From JAKVAV01 sp964651785 (GTDB lineage Bacteria > Bacteroidota > Bacteroidia > Flavobacteriales_D > Cryomorphaceae), in the NCBI GenBank assembly GCA_964651785.1, contig CAZYWJ010000031.1:1-33381 (forward strand): a stretch of DNA of 33,381 bases, read 5' to 3'. Numbering within the stretch: the stretch's first letter is position 1; the number at the start of each line of letters is the position of its first letter. The translations under genes were made by a program, and so were the position numbers. A model generated the notes under the pieces. It saw only the letters and a list, made by a program, of their open reading frames with translations. It searched no databases and had not been told where the DNA came from. Positions 6,697 to 14,864 of this stretch are shown here, in pieces.

Positions 6697-8814
6697 CTAC
6701 TCCTTTTTTGTGATATCTCCGCCCGAGACTTCTTCAGAATTTTCTGAGTCTATTTGCGAACTTCCGTTTTCGCCTGAAGCAGGAGTAGGTACTACATCCC
6801 TCGGCTTGGCTTCAGATTCAACGTCAGTAGGTTTTGCTTTTTTCTCACTTCCTTCGGGTATCAAAAGTTCCTCTTTTTCGAATGGACGCTTTCCGAATAT
6901 TTTCTCCAAATCTTCTTTAAAAATCACCTCTTTCTCCAGAAGTTGATTGGCCAATTGGGTCAGCTTGTCTTTATTCTTCGAAAGAAGATCCTTTGCTCGA
7001 GCGTATTGTACCTCAACGATTTTTTTTACCTCGGTATCCATCAGCTCCGCCGTCTTGTCGCTGTATGGTTTCTGAAAATTGTAATCAGAGTTTCCGCGCG
7101 AATCGTAAAAGCTGATGTTACCGATAGCTTCGTTCAACCCGTAAATGGAAACCATCGAGTAGGCTTGTTTCGTTACTTTTTCCAAGTCACTCAATGCGCC
7201 CGTGGTGATTTCATCAAAAATGATCTTTTCTGCGGCACGACCACCTAATGCAGCACACATTTCGTCCAAAATCTGATCGGTAGAATTCAACGATCGCTCC
7301 TCAGGTAGATACCACGCTGCTCCCAGAGATTGCCCTCTGGGGACGATCGTTACCTTCACCAGCGGATGAGCATGCTCCAGCAACCATGATACCGTCGCGT
7401 GACCTGCTTCGTGAAAAGCAATTACCTTTTTCTCCTTCTTGGTAATGATCTTGTTCTTCTTCTCAAGCCCGCCGATTATTCGATCTACGGCATCAAGAAA
7501 ATCCTGCTTGTGAACTTGTTCTTGCTTTTTCCTGGCAGCAATCAGTGCAGCTTCATTACAAATATTTGCAATATCGGCTCCGCTGAAACCGGGAGTCTGT
7601 TTAGCCAGAAAATCAATGTCTATTTCCTTGTCTACCTTAATAGGCTTCAAGTGAACTTTGAAAATTTCCTTTCGCTCATTTAAATCAGGCATATCGACAT
7701 AAATCTGTCGATCAAAACGCCCTGCGCGCATTAAAGCACGGTCAAGAACATCAGCACGGTTGGTCGCCGCCAAAATGATGACTCCGCTATTCGTACCAAA
7801 ACCGTCCATTTCAGTTAAGAGCTGATTCAGGGTGTTCTCCCTTTCATCATTTGCCCCCATGCTGGCACTTCTACCGCGCGCCCTACCTATGGCATCAATC
7901 TCATCGATGAAGATAATCGCGGGTGCTTTCTCCTTAGCTTGTTTGAAAAGATCGCGAACCCGGCTGGCCCCCACACCTACAAACATCTCCACGAAATCAG
8001 AACCGGAAAGGCTGAAAAACGGAACTTGTGCTTCACCTGCTACGGCTTTCGCTAAAAGGGTTTTACCCGTACCGGGAGGGCCTACCAGCAACGCACCTTT
8101 CGGAATTTTGGCTCCCAGTTGAGTATAGCGCTTCGGATTTTTCAAGAAATCAACGATCTCTTGAATCTCTTCTTTGGCACCTTCCAATCCGGCCACATCG
8201 TTAAAGGTTACGTTTGTCCCTTTTGTTTTATCAAACAATTGGGCTTTTGATTTTCCAATGTTGAATATTTGACCGCCGGCGCCTCCGCCTCCGCTTATTC
8301 TTCTCATCACAAACATCCACACGGCGATCATGATACCGATGAACAAAATCCAGGTGAAGAGTTCTTTTCCCCATTCGGAGCGCGTCTTGTAATCGTAAGC
8401 AAATGAGTATTCATTGCTCCACTTGTCCAGCTTCTCTTGAAAACTATCGGCAGGCCCTATATCAAATTTATAATGAGGCCCGGAATTTTCAGCTCCTGAT
8501 ATCAGGGGTTGCTTGATTTTTTTTGAGTGCTCCTCTTTCTTCAATGCTTCTTCGGTGAGGTACACCTCGGCGAGTTGTTTGTTGTAAATCACAACTCGTT
8601 TTACTTCGCCATCCTTAATCATCTCTTCAAATTCGGGAAGGCTTATGCCCGTCATGTTTCCGTTGAAATTGAAAAGATTCAATGAAATGAGCACCACGCC
8701 GATGATGGCGTATATCCAATAAAAATTAAAAGGCTTCTTCGGACTGTTTCCTCCCGAAGCAGGCTTTTTCTTCTTGATATTCTTGTATTGTTTACTGCTG
8801 TTTGAGTCAGACAT
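6697..8814 (-). CDS. ftsH: ATP-dependent zinc metalloprotease FtsH
   Basis: Membrane-anchored AAA+ protease for quality control of membrane and regulatory proteins. It has 705 residues. Membrane segments lie near 32-50 and 152-170, with the periplasmic part between them. The AAA domain shows Walker A GPPGTGKT (245-252), the pore motif MFVG (277-280), Walker B IFIDEID (301-307) and SRH arginines in RAGRFDRQ. The zinc protease motif HEAGH is at 468-472, with the further acidic ligand in TTGALSDLEK. The C-terminal tail of about 60 residues is charged and low-complexity, as in other Bacteroidota FtsH. It lies 17 bases after rsfS and 10 before the DUF2007 gene. Confidence 0.97.
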   Translation of the reverse strand: MSDSNSSKQYKNIKKKKPASGGNSPKKPFNFYWIYAIIGVVLISLNLFNFNGNMTGISLPEFEEMIKDGEVKRVVIYNKQLAEVYLTEEALKKEEHSKKIKQPLISGAENSGPHYKFDIGPADSFQEKLDKWSNEYSFAYDYKTRSEWGKELFTWILFIGIMIAVWMFVMRRISGGGGAGGQIFNIGKSKAQLFDKTKGTNVTFNDVAGLEGAKEEIQEIVDFLKNPKRYTQLGAKIPKGALLVGPPGTGKTLLAKAVAGEAQVPFFSLSGSDFVEMFVGVGASRVRDLFKQAKEKAPAIIFIDEIDAIGRARGRSASMGANDERENTLNQLLTEMDGFGTNSGVIILAATNRADVLDRALMRAGRFDRQIYVDMPDLNERKEIFKVHLKPIKVDKEIDIDFLAKQTPGFSGADIANICNEAALIAARKKQEQVHKQDFLDAVDRIIGGLEKKNKIITKKEKKVIAFHEAGHATVSWLLEHAHPLVKVTIVPRGQSLGAAWYLPEERSLNSTDQILDEMCAALGGRAAEKIIFDEITTGALSDLEKVTKQAYSMVSIYGLNEAIGNISFYDSRGNSDYNFQKPYSDKTAELMDTEVKKIVEVQYARAKDLLSKNKDKLTQLANQLLEKEVIFKEDLEKIFGKRPFEKEELLIPEGSEKKAKPTDVESEAKPRDVVPTPASGENGSSQIDSENSEEVSGGDITKKE

Positions 8815-8831
8815 TTTATTTCTCCTAAATG

Positions 8832-9206
8832 CTAGAATGTATGTTCGATTTGTTTAACATCTGCGTCGGCCCATAGTTTTTCTAAATTGTAAAATCTACG
8901 AGCTTCCTCTTTAAAAATGTGAACTACGACGTTAAAGTAGTCCAATAGTATCCAGTCTGCGTTATCTGTTCCTTCTTTGCTTACGGGGTTTTCGCCTAAC
9001 TCCGTATACAGATGCCTCTGTACCGAACGGGCAATTGCTTCCACATGAGTGTCTGATGAACCATGACATACAATGAAAAAATCGCTGACGGAATTGGGAA
9101 TATTTCGGAGATCGATGGAAAGTACTTCTTTACCTTTTACTTCATCAATTGCCTCCAGAGCCATTTCGGCTAAGCCGGGTGAAGTGTGAACGGGTTTTTT
9201 TATCAT
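8832..9206 (-). CDS. rsfS: ribosome silencing factor RsfS (Iojap family)
   Basis: Binds ribosomal protein L14 and blocks subunit joining when nutrients are low. It has 124 residues with the Iojap core: GKEVLSIDLRNIPNSVSDFFIVCHGSSDTHVEAIA and the C-terminal segment DWILLDYFNVVVHIF with FYNLEKLWADA. It is the first gene of the operon leading into ftsH, with a -7 promoter element 21 bases upstream of its ATG, and is divergent from birA. Confidence 0.94.
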   Translation of the reverse strand: MIKKPVHTSPGLAEMALEAIDEVKGKEVLSIDLRNIPNSVSDFFIVCHGSSDTHVEAIARSVQRHLYTELGENPVSKEGTDNADWILLDYFNVVVHIFKEEARRFYNLEKLWADADVKQIEHTF

Positions 9207-9227
9207 TCAAAGTTTTTACTCAAACCA

Positions 9228-9235
9228 CAAAATTA
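9228..9235 (-). promoter_or_regulatory. rsfS-ftsH-cdsA-psd operon promoter, -7 TAATTTTG
   Basis: An exact TAnnTTTG on the minus strand in the 60-base gap between the divergent rsfS and birA genes, 21 bases upstream of the rsfS ATG. No clear -33 partner is present. Confidence 0.55.
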
Positions 9236-9266
9236 AGCATTTTAGCGGTCTGAAGAGTTCTATCCA

Positions 9267-9995
9267 ATGATCGGTAAAACTATCACGGAATTGGATTTCG
9301 TGGACAGTACGAACAACTATATTGCCAAAGCCTTGGATACGGGAAATTACGAGTGGGGGACTGCTATTTTGGCGCATTTTCAAACCCATGGCAGAGGACA
9401 AAGGGAGGCGAGATGGCAGAGTGCTGAACGGCAAAACCTGACGTTTTCATTTGCATTGCCATTATCCGGATTTGATAGCCGTGCATATTTCAGCGTGTGC
9501 CGAATAATTAGCTTGGGTATTGTCAGAACACTCAAGGACTTAACTCTGGAAAATGTTCGAATAAAATGGCCGAACGATATCTTGGTCGATCGAAAAAAAA
9601 TTGCGGGCATTCTGATAGAAAATAAATTGGGTAAAAATCCTGCTGCTATTTGCGGAATCGGACTAAATGTCAATCAAACCCTTTTTTCGGAATTACCATC
9701 AGCGACATCACTCCATCTTCAAAAAGATAAAAAATTCGATATCAAAGCTGTTTTTAATTCCTTACTGAAAAACCTCAATGAAGAATGGATTAATCTATCA
9801 ACGGGAGATTTCAGGGATTTGAAATCACGCTATGAAAGCCAATTATTTGGTCTGCAAGAGACCATAGATTTTGAAGAAAGCGGATCGCTTCAAAGTGGAA
9901 GAATAATTGGAACTACTGAAGACGGTCGATTGAAAATAAAAACGGCGAATCAAGAAAAAGCCTTTTTGCCGAAAGGCATAAAACTGCTTTACTGA
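9267..9995 (+). CDS. birA: biotin--[acetyl-CoA-carboxylase] ligase, catalytic domain only
   Basis: Attaches biotin to the biotin carboxyl carrier protein through biotinyl-AMP. It has 242 residues. The biotin/adenylate loop is HGRGQREARWQS near residue 37-48, and the active-site strand KWPNDILVDRKKIAGILIE follows near 110-130. A C-terminal SH3-like cap contains RIIGTTEDGRLKI. There is no N-terminal helix-turn-helix, so unlike E. coli BirA it should not act as a repressor. It is divergent from rsfS, and its 3' end overlaps the convergent SRPBCC gene by 7 bases. Confidence 0.94.
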   Translation: MIGKTITELDFVDSTNNYIAKALDTGNYEWGTAILAHFQTHGRGQREARWQSAERQNLTFSFALPLSGFDSRAYFSVCRIISLGIVRTLKDLTLENVRIKWPNDILVDRKKIAGILIENKLGKNPAAICGIGLNVNQTLFSELPSATSLHLQKDKKFDIKAVFNSLLKNLNEEWINLSTGDFRDLKSRYESQLFGLQETIDFEESGSLQSGRIIGTTEDGRLKIKTANQEKAFLPKGIKLLY

Positions 9996-10387
9996 AATTT
10001 TTCCTGAAGCCTGTCGGCAATGAAGTCGAACAGATTGGTCAAGGGCTTTTGCACCATCATTTTCAAAAACGGATTCACCTCGGCGTGTACTTTCTGGTAG
10101 ACTTCCGTCAAACTATCTGCCTCATCGAAAAATATATCGAGCGAGATGGGAAAAGGTGCTTTGTCGCCCCCCACCAATAATAGGCGTGCCGGCGCTTCAT
10201 CCTTTTCCTTTTTCAGATCAATGGTTGCGGTGCCCTGAATTTTAAAGCTGCAGTAGTCCTGAGTACTTTCCCATTCGGATATTTTATCCATCGGAAGCAG
10301 GTCTTTAAAATTATTCAAGTCAGAAATGTATTGATAGACCTCTTCGCGAGAGGCGTTGACTTTAACTTTTTTGCTTTCAATTTTCAT
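9989..10387 (-). CDS. SRPBCC-fold protein
   Basis: A 132-residue single-domain protein with the START/SRPBCC pattern: N-terminal strand ESKKVKVNASREEVYQYISDL followed by NFKDLLP, alternating strands, and a long C-terminal amphipathic helix (PLTNLFDFIADRLQEKF). The fold encloses a hydrophobic pocket; the ligand here is unknown. It starts 2 bases after the pyrE stop and is probably co-transcribed with it, although no functional link is obvious. Confidence 0.8.
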   Translation of the reverse strand: MKIESKKVKVNASREEVYQYISDLNNFKDLLPMDKISEWESTQDYCSFKIQGTATIDLKKEKDEAPARLLLVGGDKAPFPISLDIFFDEADSLTEVYQKVHAEVNPFLKMMVQKPLTNLFDFIADRLQEKFQ

Positions 10388-10389
10388 AG

Positions 10390-11031
10390 TCAGATATTCC
10401 AGTTTTTGGGATCATTTCTCCACGCTTTGAGTGATCGGAGACTTTTTTCATCGACGTAATTCAACTCAATGGCTTCTTCGATCAGTGCGGTATAATTGCT
10501 TAATGTCACCAATTCGCAATCGGCCTTCTCAAAATTTTCTTTGGCAACTTCGAAGCCGTAGGTAAAGATGGCAGCCATTCCCACAATTTCTGCTTCGGCA
10601 GCCCGAAGTGCCTCTACTGCATCCAAGCTGCTTTTTCCTGTAGAAACCAAATCTTCGATTACCATCACCCTCTGACCTTTTTCCAAATAGCCCTCAACCT
10701 TGTTTTGCAGGCCGTGTCCTTTCGAACTAGAACGAACGTAGATGAACGGAAGATCCAAAGCTTCGGCTACCAGAGCACCGTGAGCAATACCACCGGTGGC
10801 TACTCCTGCAATTACCTCAATGTTCCCGAAATTTTCACGAATATTGCGAACGAATTCATCTCTGATCAAACGTCTTACGTCAGGAAATGAAAGGGTTTGG
10901 CGGTTGTCGCAATAAATGGGCGATTTCCAGCCGCTTGCCCAAGTGAAGGGAGCTTGTGGACTGAGTTTTACCGCTTTGATTTTGAGAAGGGATTCGGCAA
11001 TTTTTTGCTCTGCCGTACGCGTTTTTTGCAT
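10390..11031 (-). CDS. pyrE: orotate phosphoribosyltransferase
   Basis: Converts orotate and PRPP to orotidine 5'-phosphate in de novo pyrimidine synthesis. It has 213 residues. It shows the flavobacterial N-terminal block PFTWASGWKSPIYCDNR (28-44), the flexible catalytic loop RSSSKGHGLQNK (100-111) and the PRPP motif VMVIEDLVSTGKSS (122-135). The ATG at 11031 is only 8 bases from the start codon of the divergent Nudix gene. A perfect -7 element lies 5 bases upstream, so the main transcript may be nearly leaderless. Confidence 0.96.
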   Translation of the reverse strand: MQKTRTAEQKIAESLLKIKAVKLSPQAPFTWASGWKSPIYCDNRQTLSFPDVRRLIRDEFVRNIRENFGNIEVIAGVATGGIAHGALVAEALDLPFIYVRSSSKGHGLQNKVEGYLEKGQRVMVIEDLVSTGKSSLDAVEALRAAEAEIVGMAAIFTYGFEVAKENFEKADCELVTLSNYTALIEEAIELNYVDEKSLRSLKAWRNDPKNWNI

Positions 11032-11036
11032 GACCT

Positions 11037-11044
11037 CAAATGTA
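11037..11044 (-). promoter_or_regulatory. candidate pyrE promoter, -7 TACATTTG overlapping the Nudix start codon
   Basis: An exact TAnnTTTG on the minus strand whose bases include the A-T-G of the divergent Nudix gene (11040-11042). It ends only 5 bases before the pyrE ATG, against 18-64 bases for the other elements in this window. If used, it gives a leaderless or nearly leaderless mRNA. Confidence 0.45.
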
Positions 11045-11654
11045 TAAAGTTTTCGTCAACAATAAGTCAATAGTCCTTACGGATAGAAGGATTCCCGATG
11101 TCGTCGGTGACAATCGGATTTATCTCACCTACGATGATTTTGAAGAGCTTTCTTACACTCTTCAGCTATTGGAAAACTCGAATCATCTCAACGGATTAAT
11201 ATTTAGTTTTCACGATTTGGAATTGCTCTGGGCAGACTTTCGCGCGCATTTCAAAGAAATTGAAGCAGGTGGCGGGTTAGTCAGAAATGAGAACGACGAA
11301 TATCTTCTGATTTACCGCAGAGGTAAGTGGGATTTGCCGAAAGGTAAACTGGACGAAGGCGAAACGGCTGCGGAAGGAGCGCTGAGAGAAGTAGAAGAGG
11401 AATGCGGTGCGAAAGACTTAAAATTGGGCGCGGAACTTTCACCGACTTACCACACCTACGAGCAGGACGGTATGCGCATTTTGAAAAAAACGTATTGGTT
11501 TGAGATGACCAGCAATCAGGAGAAATTTACGCCCGAAGCGGATGAAGGCATCGAAAAAGCCGAGTGGATGAACCTGAATGAGCAGGTGGTTAAAAACTTG
11601 GATACCTACCCGAATATTCGACAAATTTTATCAAAAGTCATTGACCCACTTTGA
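11040..11654 (+). CDS. Nudix hydrolase with N-terminal extension
   Basis: A 204-residue protein. Residues 1-75 form an extension without a recognised fold; the Nudix domain begins at AGGGLVRNENDEYLLIYR. The Nudix box matches G-x5-E-x7-REUxEExGU exactly: G102, E108, R116, E117, E120, E121, G123. The segment RRGKWDLPKGKLD resembles diadenosine-polyphosphate/ADP-ribose-type Nudix enzymes, but the substrate cannot be read from sequence. It is divergent from pyrE with 8 bases between start codons, and its 3' end overlaps the convergent secreted-protein gene by 17 bases. I find no clear promoter inside pyrE. Confidence 0.92.
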   Translation: MYKVFVNNKSIVLTDRRIPDVVGDNRIYLTYDDFEELSYTLQLLENSNHLNGLIFSFHDLELLWADFRAHFKEIEAGGGLVRNENDEYLLIYRRGKWDLPKGKLDEGETAAEGALREVEEECGAKDLKLGAELSPTYHTYEQDGMRILKKTYWFEMTSNQEKFTPEADEGIEKAEWMNLNEQVVKNLDTYPNIRQILSKVIDPL

Positions 11655-12990
11655 TCTTCTGCTCTTGTAGCGCTTTCGCGCGAATGGAGTATAAGCGCTC
11701 CTCCAATCCTTCGCTTGGCTTATTGATATTCCTTGTCAGTTCTCCCGATTTTGACAACCAACCATACCAAGGCAATTGGTAAATATCCAATTGACTCATT
11801 AATTGTCGGGGTGATTTTATCCTGAGCGATATACGGCCATCTTCAATTTGTCGCTCCTCGTCCGGGAAAAGTTCCAAGATTTGAAAGTAATCTCCGTATT
11901 CCTGTTGCAAGGAACCCAAAAAGCTCGATTCGCGCTTCCACTCAGTAGTCTCGTTGAGGGTAACGACGATAAATGTAGGTAAGGAATCAGAAAGCAATTC
12001 GGCTGCCTCGGTTACAATTTCAAAGAAATCATTCGATGTGGCATTAAGGTAATCGGTCCTGATATTTTGCGCAGCTTGTTTAATGCTTTCCGAATGAGCA
12101 TTCATTTCGATTTCATTCAAAATGGCAGCGAGTTTATCTCCGGAGTAATTCTTAAGATAGATGCTTTCTTTGATTGATTTCAACATCACCCATTGGCGTA
12201 TGTCATCTCTTTGCAAAAAGTCATCTCTCAAAAAAAGGCTGTCCAATTCCTCGTATCCAAGTTTATTGGCCAGTCGATTGGATATAGATGCACCACCGAA
12301 AGTCACGTCGTAGCGATCGAAATAATTGGCATAAAATGCATTGAAGAAGGAATAATAAGATGGATTGCTGAATTTCAGCTCCTCATTTTCTATGTAGAGT
12401 TGAAAAAGTTCGTTTTTAGCAAATCCCGCCATCAACTTCATTTCCGCGATAGAATAACGGATGTAATCCGCAAGAAATCCCTCCTCTATCAAGTCGTTCT
12501 CACTTTCAAATTCTTTTACCTTTTTGCGTAAAGCAGGGGTACCCAGCAGTTGAGCATTTTGGTTGAAAAATGAGTAGTAGCTTTGATCAAAGTCGATGAT
12601 CTCAGCATTGATATCAGAGGTATCGGGATCGGTAAAGAAGTACTCAAAACTGCCAGGACGCCACGCGGGAATCAGAACGAACTCTCTTGAGGGTGATATT
12701 TTAATGGAGTAATCCCGGTCGGGCATTACAAAAATCGGTGCGGAAAAGCGGTTGACCATCAGCCATATTTTGTCGATTTCTTTCGTGTCAAAGCTGAGTT
12801 GAAACTGACCTTCCGCGTTCACCGTGTCTTCATCCAATTCAATAAATTTTCCCGAAATCGGATTTTCGTAACGCCCTGCAACAATCGAGAATCCTGCCAG
12901 CTCGGGAGAATCTCCCGAAATGTTTACGTTTTGCCCGAAGGCAGAAAAAGGTAAGAGAAGAAGAAAGAAACGGAATTTAAAACTCGTCAT
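11638..12990 (-). CDS. secreted protein with a possible cysteine-less thioredoxin-like C-terminus
   Basis: A 450-residue exported protein with a signal peptide ending SAFGQ around residue 20. The N-terminal third (VNISGDSPELAGFSIVAGRY to DRDYSIKI) has the beta-rich look of the DUF4369-type domain of Bacteroidota TlpA-family proteins. A long helical middle follows. The C-terminal part (PTFIVVTLNETTEWKRES to WLSKSGELTRNI) resembles a thioredoxin fold in which the CxxC is absent; I see no cysteine in the mature protein. A structural or binding role is inferred rather than redox activity. Its start lies 14 bases inside coaD and its end overlaps the Nudix gene, so it is the distal gene of the Kdo-coaD operon. 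Identification is tentative. Confidence 0.78.
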   Translation of the reverse strand: MTSFKFRFFLLLLPFSAFGQNVNISGDSPELAGFSIVAGRYENPISGKFIELDEDTVNAEGQFQLSFDTKEIDKIWLMVNRFSAPIFVMPDRDYSIKISPSREFVLIPAWRPGSFEYFFTDPDTSDINAEIIDFDQSYYSFFNQNAQLLGTPALRKKVKEFESENDLIEEGFLADYIRYSIAEMKLMAGFAKNELFQLYIENEELKFSNPSYYSFFNAFYANYFDRYDVTFGGASISNRLANKLGYEELDSLFLRDDFLQRDDIRQWVMLKSIKESIYLKNYSGDKLAAILNEIEMNAHSESIKQAAQNIRTDYLNATSNDFFEIVTEAAELLSDSLPTFIVVTLNETTEWKRESSFLGSLQQEYGDYFQILELFPDEERQIEDGRISLRIKSPRQLMSQLDIYQLPWYGWLSKSGELTRNINKPSEGLEERLYSIRAKALQEQKIKVGQ

Positions 12991-13447
12991 TCAGTTGTAT
13001 CGAATTCGGAATAAACTTGGTCACATCACCGCCATTTCTCAGGATGTCGCGCACAATGGTTGAGCTGTAAGCCGAAAGTTCAGGACTGGTTACGAAGAAG
13101 ACAGTGTCCACCTCGGGAGCCAGCTCCTTATTCATTTGCGAAATGGACGATTCAAACTGGAAATCTTCCGCATTTCTCACGCCTCTGATGATATGAGACG
13201 CTCCGACTTTCCTGCAGTAGTTCACCGTCAATCCTTCATAGTGATCCACCTCAATACGGTCCTCAAAATTGAACGTTTGCCTGATCCATTGCATTCGTTC
13301 ATCTAACGAAAACATGTACTTCTTATTGGAGTTGACCCCAATCGCAACGATTACTTTATCAAAAAGCGGCAGTGCTCGCTTGATGATATCTTCGTGTCCT
13401 TTGGTTATCGGATCAAACGACCCGGGGAAGATGGCAATCTTTTCCAT
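12977..13447 (-). CDS. coaD: phosphopantetheine adenylyltransferase
   Basis: Transfers AMP from ATP to 4'-phosphopantetheine in coenzyme A synthesis. It has 156 residues, normal length. The nucleotidyltransferase motif TKGH is at 15-18 within FPGSFDPITKGHEDI, with GVNSNKKYMFSLDERMQWI and the C-terminal ISSSLVRE-equivalent SAYSSTIVRDI. It lies 3 bases after kdsA, inside an otherwise Kdo-related operon, and overlaps the next gene by 14 bases. Confidence 0.96.
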   Translation of the reverse strand: MEKIAIFPGSFDPITKGHEDIIKRALPLFDKVIVAIGVNSNKKYMFSLDERMQWIRQTFNFEDRIEVDHYEGLTVNYCRKVGASHIIRGVRNAEDFQFESSISQMNKELAPEVDTVFFVTSPELSAYSSTIVRDILRNGGDVTKFIPNSIQLNDEF

Positions 13448-13450
13448 GAC

Positions 13451-14230
13451 CTATGATTTAAGTGCTTTTCTGATCCTCATGCATTTTTCCAAAATCGGCC
13501 TTAGCTTATCGAGTTGTAGCATGGTAAACGGATCACTTTGGGCCGTATGTGGCTCGGGGTGAACTTCCATAAAAAATCCGTCCGCTCCCGTAGCTATTGC
13601 AGAAAGTGCGATGGCCTCGATGAGTTCAGGGTCTCCACCCGTCACTCCGGAGGTTTGATTGGGTTTTTGCACACTATGCGTACAGTCCATCACCACCGGT
13701 TGGCCGATTTTTTTCATCCGACTTATCGAAGTAGCATCTACGATCAAATCGTGGTAGCCAAAGGTGGTTCCGCGTTCGCAAACCCATACTTTCTCGTTTC
13801 CCGTAGCCTTCACTTTTTCCACGGCAAATTGCATGGCTTCGGGGCTCAAAAACTGCCCTTTCTTAATATTCACCGTGCAGCCCGATTCCCCGGCAGCTTG
13901 GAGAAGCTTGGTTTGTCGACAAAGGAAAGCGGGTATTTGCAGATGACTCACGTAAGGAGCCACTTTAGCAGGTTCATTGCTTTCGTGCACATCGGTGATG
14001 TTTTCGATTCCGAATTTATCGCTGATGGCTTTGTGAATGCGCAAAGCTTCACTCTTGTCTATTCCCGTGAAGCTGTCGAGCTTACTGCGATTAGCCTTTT
14101 CGTAGCTCCCTTTGAAGATGTAGTGAATGTCAAGATCATCACAAATTTTCTTCACTTCTTCGGCGATGTGAAAAGATGTGGCTTCATCTTCTATGGCGCA
14201 AGGCCCGGCGATAAGGAAAAAACGACTCAT
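13451..14230 (-). CDS. kdsA: 3-deoxy-8-phosphooctulonate synthase (Kdo-8-P synthase)
   Basis: Condenses phosphoenolpyruvate with arabinose 5-phosphate to make Kdo-8-phosphate, the precursor of the lipopolysaccharide inner core. It has 259 residues. Family landmarks are FLIAGPCAIE at 5-14, GSYEKANRSK, TDVHE, the block NIKKGQFLSPEAM and the C-terminal FMEVHPEP. It overlaps the upstream kdsD by 4 bases (14227-14230), so two consecutive enzymes of the pathway are translationally coupled. Confidence 0.96.
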   Translation of the reverse strand: MSRFFLIAGPCAIEDEATSFHIAEEVKKICDDLDIHYIFKGSYEKANRSKLDSFTGIDKSEALRIHKAISDKFGIENITDVHESNEPAKVAPYVSHLQIPAFLCRQTKLLQAAGESGCTVNIKKGQFLSPEAMQFAVEKVKATGNEKVWVCERGTTFGYHDLIVDATSISRMKKIGQPVVMDCTHSVQKPNQTSGVTGGDPELIEAIALSAIATGADGFFMEVHPEPHTAQSDPFTMLQLDKLRPILEKCMRIRKALKS

Positions 14231-14823
14231 TCTTCTTTGGCTTTTTGTCCGAGGTATCCGCTGTGGTGCCTCTTCGCATATTCTTGTTTAGTAAATCCGA
14301 TTTTCTCCATCAGGAGCACAACCAGAATATCACCCGCCACGGTCATTACCGTAGTTGAGGTGGTAGGAGTGAGGCCCAACGGACAGATCTCATCAGGACC
14401 GCCGGTCCATAATACTACATCGGCCATTTCGGCAAGCTCACTGTCTTTCTTTCCCGTCAGCACGATGAATTTTATGTCGGGATGCAATCGATGGGCCAAA
14501 TAATCCAGCTCTAATAGTTCTCTCGTCTTCCCGCTGTTTGAAATGGCAATTACAATGTCATTTTTTTGGATGATACCCAAATCGCCGTGCTGCGCTTCTG
14601 CGGGATGGAGAAAAAAGGCGGGTGTCCCGGTAGAGCTAAGCGTAGTGGCAATGTTTACACCGATCTGTCCTGCTTTTCCCATTCCGCTCACGATTACTTT
14701 CCCGTCTTTTTCGTGCACCTGTTGGTAAATGAGCTCCACGGCCTTTTCCACGGCCCCTTCGATGGGAATATTTCGGATGGCCTCGATTTCTTTTTCAATC
14801 AATGCCGAAATTTTTTCTTGCAT
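14227..14823 (-). CDS. kdsD: arabinose 5-phosphate isomerase, SIS domain only
   Basis: Isomerises ribulose 5-phosphate to arabinose 5-phosphate for Kdo synthesis. The 198-residue protein is a single SIS domain: VIVSGMGKAGQIGVNIATTLSSTG, HPAEAQHGDLG, ISNSGKTRELLEL and the typical LGLTPTTSTTVM. E. coli KdsD carries two additional C-terminal CBS domains (about 328 residues in all); these are missing here, as known for single-domain isomerases of Bacteroides fragilis. The coupling to kdsA supports the assignment over other SIS-domain sugar isomerases. It is the first gene of its operon with its own -7 element 19 bases upstream. Confidence 0.92.
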   Translation of the reverse strand: MQEKISALIEKEIEAIRNIPIEGAVEKAVELIYQQVHEKDGKVIVSGMGKAGQIGVNIATTLSSTGTPAFFLHPAEAQHGDLGIIQKNDIVIAISNSGKTRELLELDYLAHRLHPDIKFIVLTGKKDSELAEMADVVLWTGGPDEICPLGLTPTTSTTVMTVAGDILVVLLMEKIGFTKQEYAKRHHSGYLGQKAKEE

Positions 14824-14842
14824 GGTTCTATACTTCTGAGGT

Positions 14843-14850
14843 CAAAAGTA
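14843..14850 (-). promoter_or_regulatory. kdsD-kdsA-coaD promoter, -7 TACTTTTG
   Basis: An exact TAnnTTTG on the minus strand between rsmD and kdsD, 19 bases upstream of the kdsD ATG. It marks a separate transcription start for the Kdo operon. The -33 box is not recognisable. Confidence 0.55.
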
Positions 14851-14864
14851 ATTCTTATAAGCCT

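Noticed and set aside
13538..14503. A 321-codon open frame on the plus strand
   Set aside because: It is antisense to kdsA and kdsD, whose motifs are unmistakable. Its translation has no family-like pattern, so it is a shadow of their codon use.
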